A stretch of DNA of 64,000 nucleotides from Psococerastis gibbosa (taxonomy: Eukaryota > Arthropoda > Insecta > Psocodea > Psocidae), in NCBI GenBank assembly GCA_963971405.1, contig OZ020489.1:35621047-35685046 (forward strand), given 5' to 3'. Below are positions 21,546 through 32,802 of this stretch, piece after piece. The notes below the pieces were generated by a model. It was not told the DNA's origin. It searched no databases and saw nothing but the letters and a program-made list of their open reading frames with translations. The translations under genes were made by a program, and so were the position numbers. Positions within the stretch are counted from its first letter, which is position 1; each line of letters starts with the position of its first letter.

Positions 21546-21760
21546 GACTTATAGGTCCCTTGTCCAATGCCAACGATCCCATCGATTTCGGACATCATTT
21601 GTATTGTTTCCGTATGAATTTTTCATTCGCAAACTGATATACATCCTCAATGTCAACCTACACCAGCAACTAGCGATAATGAACAGGCTTACCAAGCTTA
21701 CCATTGACGTAATGAAACAGGTGGAAGCATGACTTAACCAAGTACAGATACGAATAAATA
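21546..21760 (-). repeat. Dispersed repeat V, copy 2
   Basis: Collinear with 1927-2178. Its reverse complement aligns with 53985-54110 over gttgacattgaggat, cagtttgcgaatg and ggaaacaatacaaatg. Read in that frame it begins VDIEDVYQFANEKFIRKQYK and then stops. Confidence 0.7.
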
Positions 21761-21933
21761 CCTAAAGAATCTTATGTGGCTACCACACCATTTGTAAGCA
21801 GTTTTTACTTTTTAAAATAATTAGAAATTAGAAACAGTGAACTAGTGACGACCACATTCTACGCATCAAACTGTGCCGGAACATTTCATCTCATTTATGA
21901 CGTTTCGCTGGGGGTTTTGCGATTAATATTCGT

Positions 21934-22093
21934 CAGGGCCGTAGCCGGAAATTTTTCGAGGGAACCGTCACCGTAGGTGAGGTAAACTCAATACATTTAT
22001 CAATACATTTAAAACTCCTTTTTATCTAGTGTACGCTCCAAATATTTTAAGGGGGGGCGGGGTCAGAACCCCGGCATCCCCATCTACAGCTTT
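21934..22093 (+). mobile_element. hAT-like MITE G2
   Basis: The left end is cagggccgtagccggaaatt, then ccgtaggtgaggtaa and atctagtgtacgct shared with the copies at 22356 and 51929. The right end is degraded (catctacagctttg). Confidence 0.7.
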
Positions 22094-22355
22094 GCCTATT
22101 GTTCAGCTGCTTTTTTTTTTTTTTACATCATTATTTAGAGTAAACTATACAAGAAGTCATGTTGATTGTAGGCAAATTGAACTGTAGGTTAATTCTTTAT
22201 TTTAGCGACAAATTTGGGGAGACTGCGGTCCTTTAGCCTTCATTGAGGAGCCGCCGGCACGCCACTGATCCCTTTATATTAGTTTCCATTTCTTAACAGT
22301 CAGCAGCTTCTGTTTCCATTCGCGTCAGGACCTCACCATTAGTACACCCTAAAGT

Positions 22356-22511
22356 CAAGCCCGTAGCCAGAAGAGGGGGCCCAGGGTGTCCGTCCCGAAA
22401 TATTTTTAGCGTACTCTAGATAGAACGGAGTATTAAATATATTGAGGTTACCTCACCTCCGGAGACGTCAGATGGACCCCCCCCCTTGAACAATTTCTGG
22501 TTACGGCCCTG
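22356..22511 (-). mobile_element. hAT-like MITE G2
   Basis: The ends are caagcccgtagccagaag and tttctggttacggccctg. Internal ttgaggttacctcacctccg marks G2 in reverse orientation. The flanks cctaaagt and actaaaat match at 6 of 8, a plausible decayed target duplication. Confidence 0.75.
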
Positions 22512-22969
22512 ACTAAAATAGCTTATGTATGTGAAGTAATAGTCCATAAAAGCAGAGGCCATAAAGGAGAGCAATATGGAATAGGTGGCCGAGTAACCAA
22601 CTTTGATGGACGCATACCCCGCCTCGAATGATTAAGGCAAATGTAAATGGCATACATGCTAACGGTACCACGCTTTGTAAGTAAACCTTAATATAATTAA
22701 TTGTTAAAGGCGCACGGCTTATTCTTAGGAGCCGTAGTTGTTCCATCAAACATGCTACTTTTAATCTAGGTTTTTAACCGGCAAACCTTTTGTTCTGCAG
22801 ACTCAATACGCGGGCACACCCTGTACACGACTTTCTCCATAACGCATAAAAGTTGTGAATAATGGAGGAAGAAATGTGGTATAGTAGTTCATTAAGTAAG
22901 CCTACACATTTGCGGGATGTAATCATTCATTATATATAATCAGCTATATTTAGGGCACTTCTGATGCTG

Positions 22970-23685
22970 TACAAAGGGTCCCAAGACCTATGTTAGCTCA
23001 ACTCTCTAAATCATCCCCAAACTTTTTCCTCGAGGGCCACTCCGAGGGCCAGGTACTTTAGAGTGGGCCGCAGGTGTTAAAAAAAAGCATGAAAATTGAC
23101 AAGGTATATTTTAATTTAATGAGAATCATGAAACTGTTTAATATTTTCTTCAACAATCCCCAAACCTTTTCCTCGAGGGCCACTCCGAGGGCCAGGTACT
23201 TTAGAGTGGGCCGCAGGTGTAAAAAAAAGCATGAAAATTGACAAGGTATATTTTAATTTAATGAGAATCGTGAAACTGTTTAATATTTCTCTCAACAATC
23301 CCCAAACCTTTTCCTCGAGGGCCACTCCGAGGGCCAGGTACTTTAGAGTTGTAAAAAAAAGCATGAAAATTGACAGGGTGTATTTTAATTTAATGAGAAT
23401 CGTGAAACTGTTTAATGTTTTCTTCAACAATCCCCAAACCTTTTCCTCGAGGGCCACTCCGAGGGCCAGGTACTTTAGAGTGGGCCGCAGGTGTTAAAAA
23501 AAAGCATGAAAATTGACAAGCTATATTTTAATTTAATGAGAATCGTGAAACTGTTTAATATTTTCTTCAACAATTGACCCAATGTTAAGCTTCTCCTCAC
23601 TGAATTTGTAATTTTTTGTCAGGTTCATCAAAAAGAGCTGCGGGCCATGAAGGCCGTTGTTTGGGAATGGTTGCCCTAAGTAGTA
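22970..23685. mobile_element. Probable hAT-like element with amplified end
   Basis: Centred on the tandem array described next. The right side gagctgcgggccatgaaggc and tttgggaatggttgcccta read like hAT-type ends, as do the left caaactttttcctcgagggc-type sequences. The exact termini were not fixed. Confidence 0.45.
23015..23578. repeat. Tandem array, 142-bp unit, about 4 copies
   Basis: Units start with ccccaaac at 23015, 23158, 23300 and 23432. Each contains cctcgagggccactccgagg, gccaggtactttagagt, aaaaaagcatgaaaattgac and gagaatcgtgaaactgttta. The third unit lacks about 10 bases (gggccgcagg). Similar open frames in several copies are by-products of the period. Confidence 0.95.
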
Positions 23686-23934
23686 GGAAACTTCTGCGTT
23701 TTGAACCTTCTTCACTCCTTTAAAAAAAGAAATAAAGTATAATGTACGAACAACAAATAAAACTGTTGTGATTTGATGCATACTTATGATGTTAAGGCGG
23801 CTCCCACCATCGCTTGAAGAGTCTCGATAAGGTCACAATGATTACAGAATATACTGGACGGTACCGCCCTTTTTCACCATCTTTTTATTCATACCAGAAG
23901 TGCGACATTTCACTAGGTACTATAGAATCGTAGC

Positions 23935-23972
23935 ACCCCCCTCCCCCGAAAAAAAATCCAGGTTACGGGCCT
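23935..23972 (-). mobile_element. Isolated hAT-like end
   Basis: The minus strand reads caggcccgtaacctggattt followed by a G-rich run, resembling a G1/G2 terminus. No opposite end was found. Confidence 0.45.
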
Positions 23973-24220
23973 GGTACAATAGTGGAAAGAAAAGAAATTT
24001 ATTATTGAAAATAGATCATTAATAAAGAAACCTACGCATGCTATTATGAATAAGCTTATTAGCCTATATTAAATGAGTTTTGTAGTCGAGGATATAATAT
24101 ATTATATTTTTGTAATTAACATGAAGTTTTAGAAATTGGGCTCTGTAATTGAAAACTACAATAGCACCATATTTTTTTTATAAAATGCTACAAGGCATTA
24201 CAATTTGATTGTAGTAGGTT

Positions 24221-24361
24221 CAAGGCCGTAGCCAGGATTTTGTTTCGGGGGGGGGGGGGGGGTTAGAAATTTCATTGGGTATTACATAGTGGTTTTTATT
24301 TTTCCTCTGAAAATCCAATTCTTTCTAGTATGAAGCCATTTCATTTCGGGGGGGGGGGGGG
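24221..24361 (+). mobile_element. hAT-like MITE G1, right end lost
   Basis: The left end caaggccgtagccaggattt is intact, with both G runs and the G1 body present. The sequence changes abruptly after the second G run at about 24361. Confidence 0.8.
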
Positions 24362-24604
24362 TAGTTGAGTAGGTTGGTACCAATATAAAATTAGAGGATT
24401 CATAGGGTAACATGAAGTGCTCTGTATATGCAGTGATTTACCTGTGAGCTTAGTGCCCCCCCCCCCTCCCAGGGATTTTTTTTTATTCATGCATTTGAAT
24501 TTCACATTTTGCCGCAAACACGGCCAGGGAGTAGACATAATTCAATTTGACCAAGAGGATAGTCTTACTATATAAATTATGGAATTGTGTAAAAAGAAGG
24601 AAAG

Positions 24605-24652
24605 GAATGAAAGAAAATTGTCTTTACTTTCCATATGGGCGAATTTTGTAGA
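24605..24652 (+). repeat. Dispersed 45-bp motif D
   Basis: Contains gaaagaaaattgtctttact and ttccatatgggcgaattttg. The same motif occurs at 34548-34600 (minus), 46159-46198, 58259-58305 and 58572-58618, usually beside a GAAA-rich stretch. Confidence 0.7.
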
Positions 24653-24715
24653 AGCAGAATCAGAATGAATATTGAACAGTACACGAACAAAACAATACAC
24701 AGTAGTCTTACTTAC

Positions 24716-24870
24716 AGTAGGCCGTACCCAGGATTTTTTTTTAGGGGGGGGGGGGTTTGTTGTATGTGTTAGAACGGATAAATTTTAACCACCATGCATG
24801 AGGTTATTTTTTAAAATCTATCTTGTGAGGGGGTGGAACCCCCCAACCCCCCTGGGTACGATCTTGGACA
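24716..24870 (+). mobile_element. hAT-like MITE (GGCCGTACCCAGG ends)
   Basis: The left end aggccgtacccaggattttt and the right end cccctgggtacgatctt are imperfect inverted repeats enclosing a G run at the left and a C run at the right. No clear target duplication. Confidence 0.65.
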
Positions 24871-25001
24871 GTGGCATTAACCTTGGTCTCGGCCTTTTCG
24901 GGCACTGTCCTGATCTCAACACCAATCTCGTTCGGCATCAGTTATTGTCATTCTTCTATTGTTGAATAATTGTAATGACGTATAAGAAATCAACTTGACA
25001 C

Positions 25002-25168
25002 CAGGGACGGATCCAGCCATTTTTTTTGGGGGGTAGCTGAGGGTCAAAATAGGAAAAACATATGTAGGATCGACTAAATTAGAGCGTAATAACTTAATTT
25101 TCAATAGATTTACCAAATTTTGGGGGGCAGCTACGCCCCCCTACCCCCCCCCCCTGTATCCGTCCTTG
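25002..25168 (+). mobile_element. hAT-like MITE G3
   Basis: The ends are cagggacggatccagccatt and ctgtatccgtccttg. The flanks cttgacac (24994-25001) and ctttacac (25169-25176) match at 7 of 8. The body ggtcaaaataggaaaaacat and gagcgtaataacttaatttt defines G3. Confidence 0.88.
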
Positions 25169-25959
25169 CTTTACACACAGTACATTTCAGCCGAAAAACT
25201 CACTTAAGTTTGGGAGCCAGATGTGAATTGTGATGGGATATATAGGAGTAGTAAATTGTATATAATATAAACAAAAACCCAGCCAGCACCCTATGTCTGA
25301 CATGTGACCCTTCAAACAAAACTGACATCGCTGTCTTAAATTCCAGACTGTGAAAATGTCAGTCAAATCGAGAAAAAGCCATCAGTTTCTATCAAATTTG
25401 CCCTTAGAAAATCCGTAAAAAAATGAGGAACATTTTACAAACAGACACATGTAATTAATATTCAGTATCGAAGCTCCACAAGCTAAGTACGGGAAACTTG
25501 TGTATTGGAATGAATTTGTAGGGCGTGGAGCCTACGAAGACAAACAATGGGCCATGGGCAATCTCGCTAGGCCGTTGGGTTCAAGCTGTGAACCAAATAA
25601 ACAGGTTGCCAAGAGCGGCTTTCTTTAAAAAATTGACGAAATTAGGGGATATCCATCCAGGAATTCTAGAAAACAAAGACTGTTCTAATGACAAATTGCT
25701 ATTGAAACCATTGTTTTGCTCTCAACGTTCATAACCTTCCTTGGTGTCTTCGTCAACAGTTGTAGGGGTCTTCTTCACGATGTCGGTGTTATCCCTATAT
25801 ATATCAAGTTAACACATGAAACCCGATAACCAAGCTAATATAACCAGCGTGTTATCCGAAACACATTACAATTTAAATTCCTTCATGGTACAATTACCAC
25901 ATTAATATACATACTATATACTACAATATATCATACGGTATATTGTATCAGGTGATATC

Positions 25960-26058
25960 CATCCCATTGGGGGGGAGGGGGGTCAAAATAGAAGAAACAT
26001 TTACAGTATCGATTAAATAAGAGCATAAATTAACTTAAATAGATTTACTAGATTTTGG
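25960..26058 (+). mobile_element. G3 fragment
   Basis: G-rich start, then gtcaaaatagaagaaacatt, tcgattaaataagagcataa and agatttactagattttgggg. Both ends are lost. Confidence 0.65.
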
Positions 26059-26502
26059 GGGCAACTTATTTCTAATTTCGGTTGTACTTACGTTGGTAAT
26101 TATATACTGCAGTTAAGAAATGTTCAAATAAATGTGCTGAAGGTATGTGAAGTGCTCACTAAGTTATTTATATAGTATTTGATTTGTGTGTAAATGGAAA
26201 CCAACCCCTTCTACCCTATCTTTCTAGTTCCTATACACGAAGGCTACACGTACAGTGACGTTCCGCTCCTCCATTATTTTAAGTTCAGCCATTTCCGCTG
26301 AGGCGCTCAGCTGTTGGAGGTTAAAACAATTATGCACATGATCCATCCAAACTCCAAAGGCCCAAAAGGTTTAAGGTTTGTATAGATTCATTAGGTGTTT
26401 GTGGGTTGAGTGAGAGATAAAGAGAGAAGAGTACTTTGCTGAGCTCGTATTCGGCTCTTAATAGTATTTTAGGGTATACCGAGTCATTCATTATTATTAG
26501 TC

Positions 26503-26961
26503 TTTTTTTTTTTTTTTTTTTTTTTGTACGATTTTTGTACTGTGCAATACCGCGTCTAATAGATATCTACCTTTTGCCTCAGTGTAAGAAGACTCTACAG
26601 CTCTGTGGTGTACGTTCCAATCTCCCATGAAAATACATGGCTTAGGAAAAGCTGCGAAAAAACTTTCCCACTGAGACTGTGAGATAGAATTCCTGCACCC
26701 GTTATATGCCGATATGACTGTAATTTCGGAGGTTTTATTTATCCAAACGGTGGCCGAAATGTATTCAAAGTCAACTAATGCCGGTGTATATATATAATAG
26801 TTATTATTGTCTACATTTATTTCTCTTGCCACATAAACGTGGAGCAAGCTAAGAAGTATTCGAGTGAGAGGGGGCTTCTGAACATTTATTCGACCCGAAT
26901 ATTGCTTCGGTCGAATAAATATTCGAGTGTGTAATCTTACGTTATTAAAAAAGCGTTCCAA
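26503..26961 (-). pseudogene. Non-LTR endonuclease-domain fragment with oligo-A end
   Basis: The minus strand is open for 154 codons. It includes EYISATVWIN, TVISAYNGC, FPKPCIFMGDWNVHH and KGRYLLDAVLHS, matching the APE-type endonuclease of non-LTR retrotransposons (the GD[FW]N-x-H-H segment and the R-G-x-x-L-L-D that follows). It ends directly at a 23-base A run (T run 26503-26525), so RT sequence is absent. A LINE 3' fragment is inserted at its 5' edge. Confidence 0.85.
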
Positions 26962-27112
26962 TGGGAGGGGACCTATTCAGCTGCACTGGCATCGAGGTAG
27001 AAAACCGAACTGAGACTCAGGAGGGATTGGCCCAGCTCTATTACGCGGCACGGCTTCAAATGGCCTACCAGCCAAGGACGGTCGTTGGCTGAAGAAGAAT
27101 AAGAAGAAGAAG
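26953..27112 (+). mobile_element. LINE 3'-end insertion with target duplication
   Basis: 160-bp insert ending tcgttggctgaagaagaa and a GAA-rich tail. It is flanked by acgttattaaaaaa (26939-26952) and acgttcttaaaaaa (27113-27126). The frame GLAQLYYAARLQMAYQP is followed by a stop shortly before the tail. This is the same style of truncated insertion as 9222-9361. Confidence 0.7.
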
Positions 27113-27433
27113 ACGTTCTTAAAAAATAATTTTGCAATCTATCGAAACACAAATGGAACCCGGAAAAGTCTCCCCTGGCGGCAGAACTCTAAACCTCAAT
27201 TCTGGCGCCAGGCTCAAATAATATGTAAAACTACTTGACGACTACTGTAATCAGTCCTCAGTGTTAGCCCAGGTTCCTAGCGACAAATATGACAAACAAA
27301 AATGTACGAGCATCGTGGAAGGCAAGATATTATAAGCAGGATGCAGGGTACATGAGGCCCACCCTCTTCATTTCATAATTTGGGGTTCCTTCCCAACAAT
27401 GTCAATGAACTTCTATAGAAACATACAGTCAGG

Positions 27434-27610
27434 CATGGACAGATACAGGGGGGGGGGGGGGTAGTTGCCTCCCCAAATTTAGTAAATCAGTAAATTGTAA
27501 GTTAATTTATTACGCTCTGATTTAATCGATATTACCCTGCATATGTTTTTTCCTATTTTGACCCACAACTACCCCCCCCCCCCCTAGAAAATGGGCTGAA
27601 TCCGTCCCTG
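27434..27610 (-). mobile_element. hAT-like MITE G3
   Basis: The ends are catggacagatacagggg and gggctgaatccgtccctg. A perfect 8-bp duplication cagtcagg lies at 27426-27433 and 27611-27618. The body is G3 in reverse orientation. Confidence 0.92.
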
Positions 27611-28486
27611 CAGTCAGGCCCTATCCTATAAATTTGCCCAGGGCGCCAAACTAGGGGGAGGGGGCAGTCGGAATGAAATGAAATGAAAAGAAAACCCCTG
27701 TAGTGAAACAAGATGGTCGGCTAGAGTGGATTCTGTAATGCCTTTGAAGAAAGTACTGACTTTTCACATACAGGTTGTCAACAATTTTGCCGGTATTTGT
27801 AAAATTGTACCACGGATGATCTCATTCGCTGACGTTGAGGGTTTCAGGCTGAATACCTATGGTAAAGTGTTATGTGTGTGACTAAATAATTCCAAAAAAT
27901 AATTCCGTAATATTTAAATGACTTTACCATCATTAATAGTCTTTGAATTCTGTTCATATCTCAGTCAAAATACATCCAGAGCAGCAGCATAATTTTTGAA
28001 TGGCTTTGATTAAAAATATACGGATACCGATGAAATTTTAAATGCCCCCATTAGCAGTCTGATGCAGCGCAGAGATGCATTAACGACAAAAAACCACTGT
28101 TTCGCCACTGACGATATGAAAGGTCTAGAAAAAAAATTGAAACAGACCATATGCGTAATACTGTTCGTGTAATGAGGTCCCGGAAGCCATAAGTTAAATA
28201 TACTCTAGCCGCGACTGTTTTAACCCTTTTCCTAAATACAAATAACACTGAATATTTTAAGTACAGCATATGCAGACGGAATTGACAAGTAAAAATTTCT
28301 TTTTATAATTTTAAAAATATTTCCTTAATGCGTTTGCTCCGGTATAAGTTTCTGTGTTGTCTTACAAAACGCTGCAGAATTTATAGACTGTGATAGGCAT
28401 CAGTGAATTCTGAAGTTTTATGGTTGTTATGGCTACTGAAAAGACATGGAGTCTGGCATCTAGGCTCATATGGTCCCCCCCCCCCC

Positions 28487-28620
28487 AGGGACGGATCCAG
28501 CTCATTTGAGGAAGGGGGAGGTAGTTGTGGGTCAAAATATAAGTTGTATCGATTAAATTAGAGCGTGATAAAATAACTTACAACAGATTTAATAAAAAAT
28601 CTTTTTTAGGGGCGGGGGCT
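28487..28620 (+). mobile_element. G3 element, right end lost
   Basis: The left end cagggacggatccagctcat follows a C run. The body gtagttgtgggtcaaaatat and tcgattaaattagagcgtga is G3. It breaks off near 28620. Confidence 0.75.
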
Positions 28621-28648
28621 CCCTGCCAATTCCACCTTCCGTAGCTTT

Positions 28649-28858
28649 ACATTTTTTTTTTTTTTTTTTTTTTTTAACAAAAAGATTAAATTGCGTACAA
28701 ACAATTTAATGAATGTATCCAATTAATATCTTCAATCGCCTCACTAAGTCACCTAATGTGTACTTGTGTCGAGTTGCGACACGTCTCCGACCGCAAGGTG
28801 TGTAGATACTCGCACAAGTACAAGCACGCTACCACCTTTCCACCGAAGTCGCTAATAA
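28649..28858 (-). mobile_element. SINE S1 with poly-A tail
   Basis: The minus strand reads cttcggtggaaaggtggtag, gcgtgcttgtacttgtgcga and gtatctacacaccttgcggt, then the gaggcgattgaagatattaa tail block and a 27-base A run (T run 28649-28675). A poly-A tail fits retroposition. Confidence 0.8.
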
Positions 28859-28904
28859 GATACATAGCCACATAAGATGTTGGGAGCTTTCTTTATTTTT
28901 ATAT

Positions 28905-29258
28905 TCAAAAAGATTATTCGCATACAAACAATTCAACGAAATATCTGAATAACCTATTCAGTTGCCTCTGTAGGTACTATAGGTAATACCTGTGTTGAGT
29001 TGCGACAGGTCACGCATTATGTTTAGAGACTTGCACAAGTAAGAACAAGCTACCCAAGCCAGGGGGCGTTCATGGGGGTTCAAACCCCCCCCCCCCCCCC
29101 GAATTGAAATGGCTTGACACTAGATAGAATCGGATTTTGAGAGGAAAAATAGAAACAACTATGTAATATCCAATGAAATTACTGAACCCCCCCCCCCCCC
29201 CCGCCCGAAAAAATCCTGGCTACGGCCTTGAAGCTACCTCTATGTCATCGAAGGACGA
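28905..29258 (-). mobile_element. SINE S1, interrupted by a hAT MITE
   Basis: The tail and body lie at 28905-29054, and the head (cttcgatgacatagaggtag on the minus strand) lies at 29231-29258. Removing 29055-29230 and one copy of aagctacc restores the S1 head next to its A box. Confidence 0.78.
29055..29230 (-). mobile_element. hAT-like MITE G1 inside SINE S1
   Basis: The ends are caagccagggggcgttcatg and atcctggctacggccttg. A perfect 8-bp duplication aagctacc lies at 29047-29054 and 29231-29238. The C runs correspond to the G runs of other copies read on the opposite strand. Confidence 0.9.
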
Positions 29259-29806
29259 AGGCCTACTATTTGACAGGTAGGCCTACTAGGTGCTTCTCTA
29301 CTAAAAACTTAGTAAAAAAAATTAATATCAAAATATTAGAAAAGTAGTCATTTCTAACCTTCCATATATTAAGTTTTCCTTTGAGGTTACGATCTGAAAA
29401 TATAAATTCATGCCCATGAGACGAATGATTTTGAGTAATTTTGATTGGTCAGAGTTCTAGGAAAACTAGGTTCACTACAACAACGATTGTATAACATTGA
29501 CAGGTATATTGACGGGTCGATTTGTTGAACATGGGCCTTCAGCCATACAATTCGACCAATAGGGCCGCGCGGGATCTTTCTTAAAAGACGCCTCTGGTAG
29601 AATTCTGCCAAGAATTATTGCTTCAATTCCTGCCGTATATATATGAGTAATGTAGCCTCGGTCTTTTTTTTCGCCAACAGCCCACCGGGCGATCAGGCGA
29701 AATTTCGAAATATTGCTGAACTGCCAAAACAAAATTCTTTATTTCTTTAGTATATCAGAAATTCATTAAAATTCATTGGTAGGAAGTAGAGCCACAACAA
29801 TAAATC

Positions 29807-29873
29807 GGCCGTTGTCGAATGGTTAGAGAGCCTGCATTTCGATTGGAAGAACAGCAATTCGAATCCTCGTGAG
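29807..29873 (+). mobile_element. tRNA-like SINE head
   Basis: A-box-like tgtcgaatggttagagagcc and B-box-like caattcgaatcct are spaced as in a tRNA gene. The acceptor arms do not pair convincingly, so I read it as a SINE head or tRNA pseudogene rather than a tRNA. Confidence 0.5.
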
Positions 29874-29939
29874 GATCGGATTTACTCAATACTATAGAGT
29901 AGAATACAAGAACAATGAGTCAACCGTCCAAAAATGATC

Positions 29940-30174
29940 AGTCCTTATCAGGACTATATATATTCTCAGGACTAAACAACAGTCCTTCTCGTAAACCAAC
30001 AGTTCTTCTCAGGATTAAACGAACGGTACTTCTCAGGACTGAACTAACAGCCCCTCTCAGGACTAAACAACATTCCTTCTCAGCTCTGAGCCAACAGTTC
30101 TTCTCAGGACTAAACCAACAGTGCTTCTCAGGACTGAACCTACAGCCCTCGTCAGGACTAAGCCACTCCCGAAA
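29940..30174. repeat. 24-bp minisatellite with open frames
   Basis: About nine units of the type tctcaggactaaaccaacag followed by 4 variable bases. Units are 24 bp with one at 23 and some shorter at the left. The plus strand is open for 128 codons (29915-30301) with octapeptides such as FSGLNQQC and FSGLNLQP. The minus strand is open for 111. An open frame on both strands favours a repeat by-product over a gene. Confidence 0.85.
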
Positions 30175-30333
30175 CGTGGCACCCTTCTCTTCCCCTGACA
30201 ATGGTTTCCGTCCTAATTGTTCTATGACTGAAGCCCCTGGCCTACCTCTAATTACTATTAACACGATTTCCAATGTAAGTCCAACTAACCCTGTGCTATA
30301 GAAAATGAAGAAGAGATTAATTGTTCAGTTAAT

Positions 30334-31220
30334 AAAGAACCGGTCCGAGTTTACTCGAACATGCTTTCCAATTTATCAAGTAGTAGCTAGAGAAAATGAG
30401 TAATTTCATGGTAAATAATTTTCCTATAGTTAAATTTATTTCGGGCATCTCGGGAGGGGGGGGGGAGTGTCCACCTGACGTCACTGGAGGTGAGGTAAAT
30501 TCTAGATAGGTCAGACCAACAAATTACCGCACAGCAATAATGGCAGGGCGCGCAATGCATTTGAGCGCGAATTTTCTATCATTTTTTCAAAAAATAATTT
30601 TTTGTGCAAAACCAAATAGTTTTTTGGGAAAGCAACCTGTCCAGTTTCGTTACTCAATTTAACACCTAAAACATGCCTGAAGGTAGAAATCGTCGATAGA
30701 AAGGTTTCGAAGAAAAATTATATTTTAGTCATTTTTCATTAAAATTTAGTTATTTTTATTTTTTTACCCCCAGAAGCAAACTATCAAGGGGCAAGCGACC
30801 CCCGGCATTTTGTCAACATTAATAGCGACTACAATATATGCGAATTTAAAAGAAATCGTTGGAGCCATTTCGGATAAATAATTTTTTTAGACGTTTTTTT
30901 GGAGTTTTTTGAAAATAAAACGCCCCAAATTGAGATAGCCAAAAATAAAAAAGAAATGGTCCCGAGGTATGATTTTTGTAAACCTAAATGCCGAATTTCA
31001 TCAAAATCGACCGAGTAGTTTGCCCGGAAATCGACGCACAGACAGTCAGAGCGACAGACAGCGCGACAGACAGAGCGACAGACGGACAGACATTTCGTAA
31101 AAAACACTTTTTTGGGTCCCTGGGACCTCAAAACGTGTAAATCCGTTGAAATCTCGGAATCGAAAATTTCGACCATCACAAAGCTTTCCTTATACTACGT
31201 ATAAATTGGAAAGCAATAAA
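30334..31220 (+). repeat. Repeat R, copy 2
   Basis: Starts and ends at the same points as 18431-19347, with a few percent differences and a shorter CAGA stretch. It contains ggtgtccacctgacgtcactg-like sequence plus gaggtgaggtaaattctaga, a block related to hAT G2 elements. Confidence 0.82.
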
Positions 31221-31616
31221 TAATAATAAAAATAATATTATAATAATAAAATATGTAATTATTACGTTACATGTATAAAATCGAAGACAGACAAATCCTA
31301 TTGGGTGTCTTTGTTAGCTATAAAAATATGGAATCAGAACAGATGGGTGGTTGGGTCTTAACAAAAAATGGTTAAATAACATGAGAAGATCCGCGCTTCC
31401 TACCCCGTATAGACTAGCAGGCTATAGTGCGGGTGTATAGAAAACCCTTTTACGTTTTACGCAAGCTTCAATCTCTGTTATCGGTTTCATCACAGGTACA
31501 AGCTCTCTTTTTCAACATAATTTTGAAATATATATATGATTGTAATTTCGCGCAGATATGATCGACAACGTATATAGATTATGGACTAGGGTAAACCTAC
31601 TCAGAGCGGGCCATAG

Positions 31617-31815
31617 CTCAATGACGGATCCACGGCGGGGGGGGGGGGTCAGGGGGTAATGACATTGAGTAAATTCAGAGTAAATTCATAAGATACCTAG
31701 TTAAAAAAATTAATAAAACTAAACTTTTCAACAACAAAAAATTACCTTTTAAACTTACAAAAAACTTGTGACCCCCCCCCCCCTCTAAATTTTCCACTGG
31801 ATCCGCTCTTGTGAG
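31617..31815 (+). mobile_element. hAT-like MITE (GGATCCAC ends)
   Basis: The left end is caatgacggatccacggc and the right end cactggatccgctcttg, imperfect inverted repeats enclosing a G run and a C run. Related to 13934-14098. The target duplication is not clear. Confidence 0.65.
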
Positions 31816-31854
31816 GGCTATTAAAAAACATGTGACCGGTCCAGCTAGAGCAGA

Positions 31855-31900
31855 GGTTCTCGAAGTGTGGTCTGCGGACCCCTAAGGCTTTAAAAACAAC
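31855..31900 (+). mobile_element. Isolated hAT-type end
   Basis: cagaggttctcgaagtgtgg and tctgcggacccctaagg are typical of one widespread hAT terminus type. No partner end was found nearby. Confidence 0.4.
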
Positions 31901-32489
31901 AAAAAGTTTTCACTTTTAGTGTCAACCCCTAATTTAGTCTAATTTGGTCTAATTTGACCGGACTAATAAGATTCCTAATGAAAAACAAACCTAATTCAAC
32001 TTATATAAGACGTCAATGTGATATATCTAGGCTCCTTACACATTAGAAACCTATGTAAAACCCATCAATCCTCCTCTTTCAAAAGTCAATTACATTTAGC
32101 AACTCAGACTTGTCCCAACAAAGGAGCCTTGGAATACTGTAATATGAAAAAGTTATGCGCCATTTTGCATTCTTATGATTCAAATCTGAAATGTATGTCA
32201 TATTGGAATGCGAAGCTATAATGCGCAACTTAGCCTAATGAATCATTTTCAAATGGCGCGTCTCTCCCCCGGGCGACTTATACTTTTCAATCCCTTTATT
32301 CGTTACAATTGGCGTCAATATTTTTGAAATGAACTTTGGAGCTGTTCACAGTCTTAAGGTGAAGGTAATAAACATTTTTATTAATGTTTTTTTTGTTGGT
32401 GGAGGGCTCAAGCAGTTTCTTTCTTCGTTCTTCACACTCTCAGTTTAGATTAGATTAAGAAATATTTTTGGCTGAAAACAGCATGTGAC

Positions 32490-32653
32490 ATATAGAAGGA
32501 TACAGGGGGGGGGGGCTGCCCCCAGAATTTTTTATTGTATGTTAATTTTTTACGCCCTTATTTAATAGATACTACACATGTTTCTTCTATTTTGACCTTT
32601 GACCCCTCAACTATCCCCCCCCCCCCCCCGTAAATGGGCTGGATCCGAACTTG
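32490..32653 (-). mobile_element. hAT-like MITE G3, degraded
   Basis: catatagaaggatacagggg at the left and gggctggatccgaacttg at the right, with the G3 body between. The flanks gcatgtga and gcgtgtta match at 6 of 8. Confidence 0.7.
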
Positions 32654-32802
32654 GCGTGTTAATGGTTCAAGATACGACACAAAAGGAAAAAAAATGGCGT
32701 ATTTTCAGCTGTATAAGGAGTAACTTCATTGTTAAAGGAAAAACGCTGCTTCCAGAAGTTCCTGATGATCACAGCATCTCGAATGGAAGAGAGGAATAGA
32801 AT

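Noticed and set aside
23116-23497. Repetitive proteins of 88-113 codons on both strands
   Set aside because: They follow the 142-bp tandem period and are open on both strands; compositional by-products.
23015-23578. CRISPR-like array
   Set aside because: The unit is a continuous 142-bp repeat without spacer variation, and the genome is eukaryotic.
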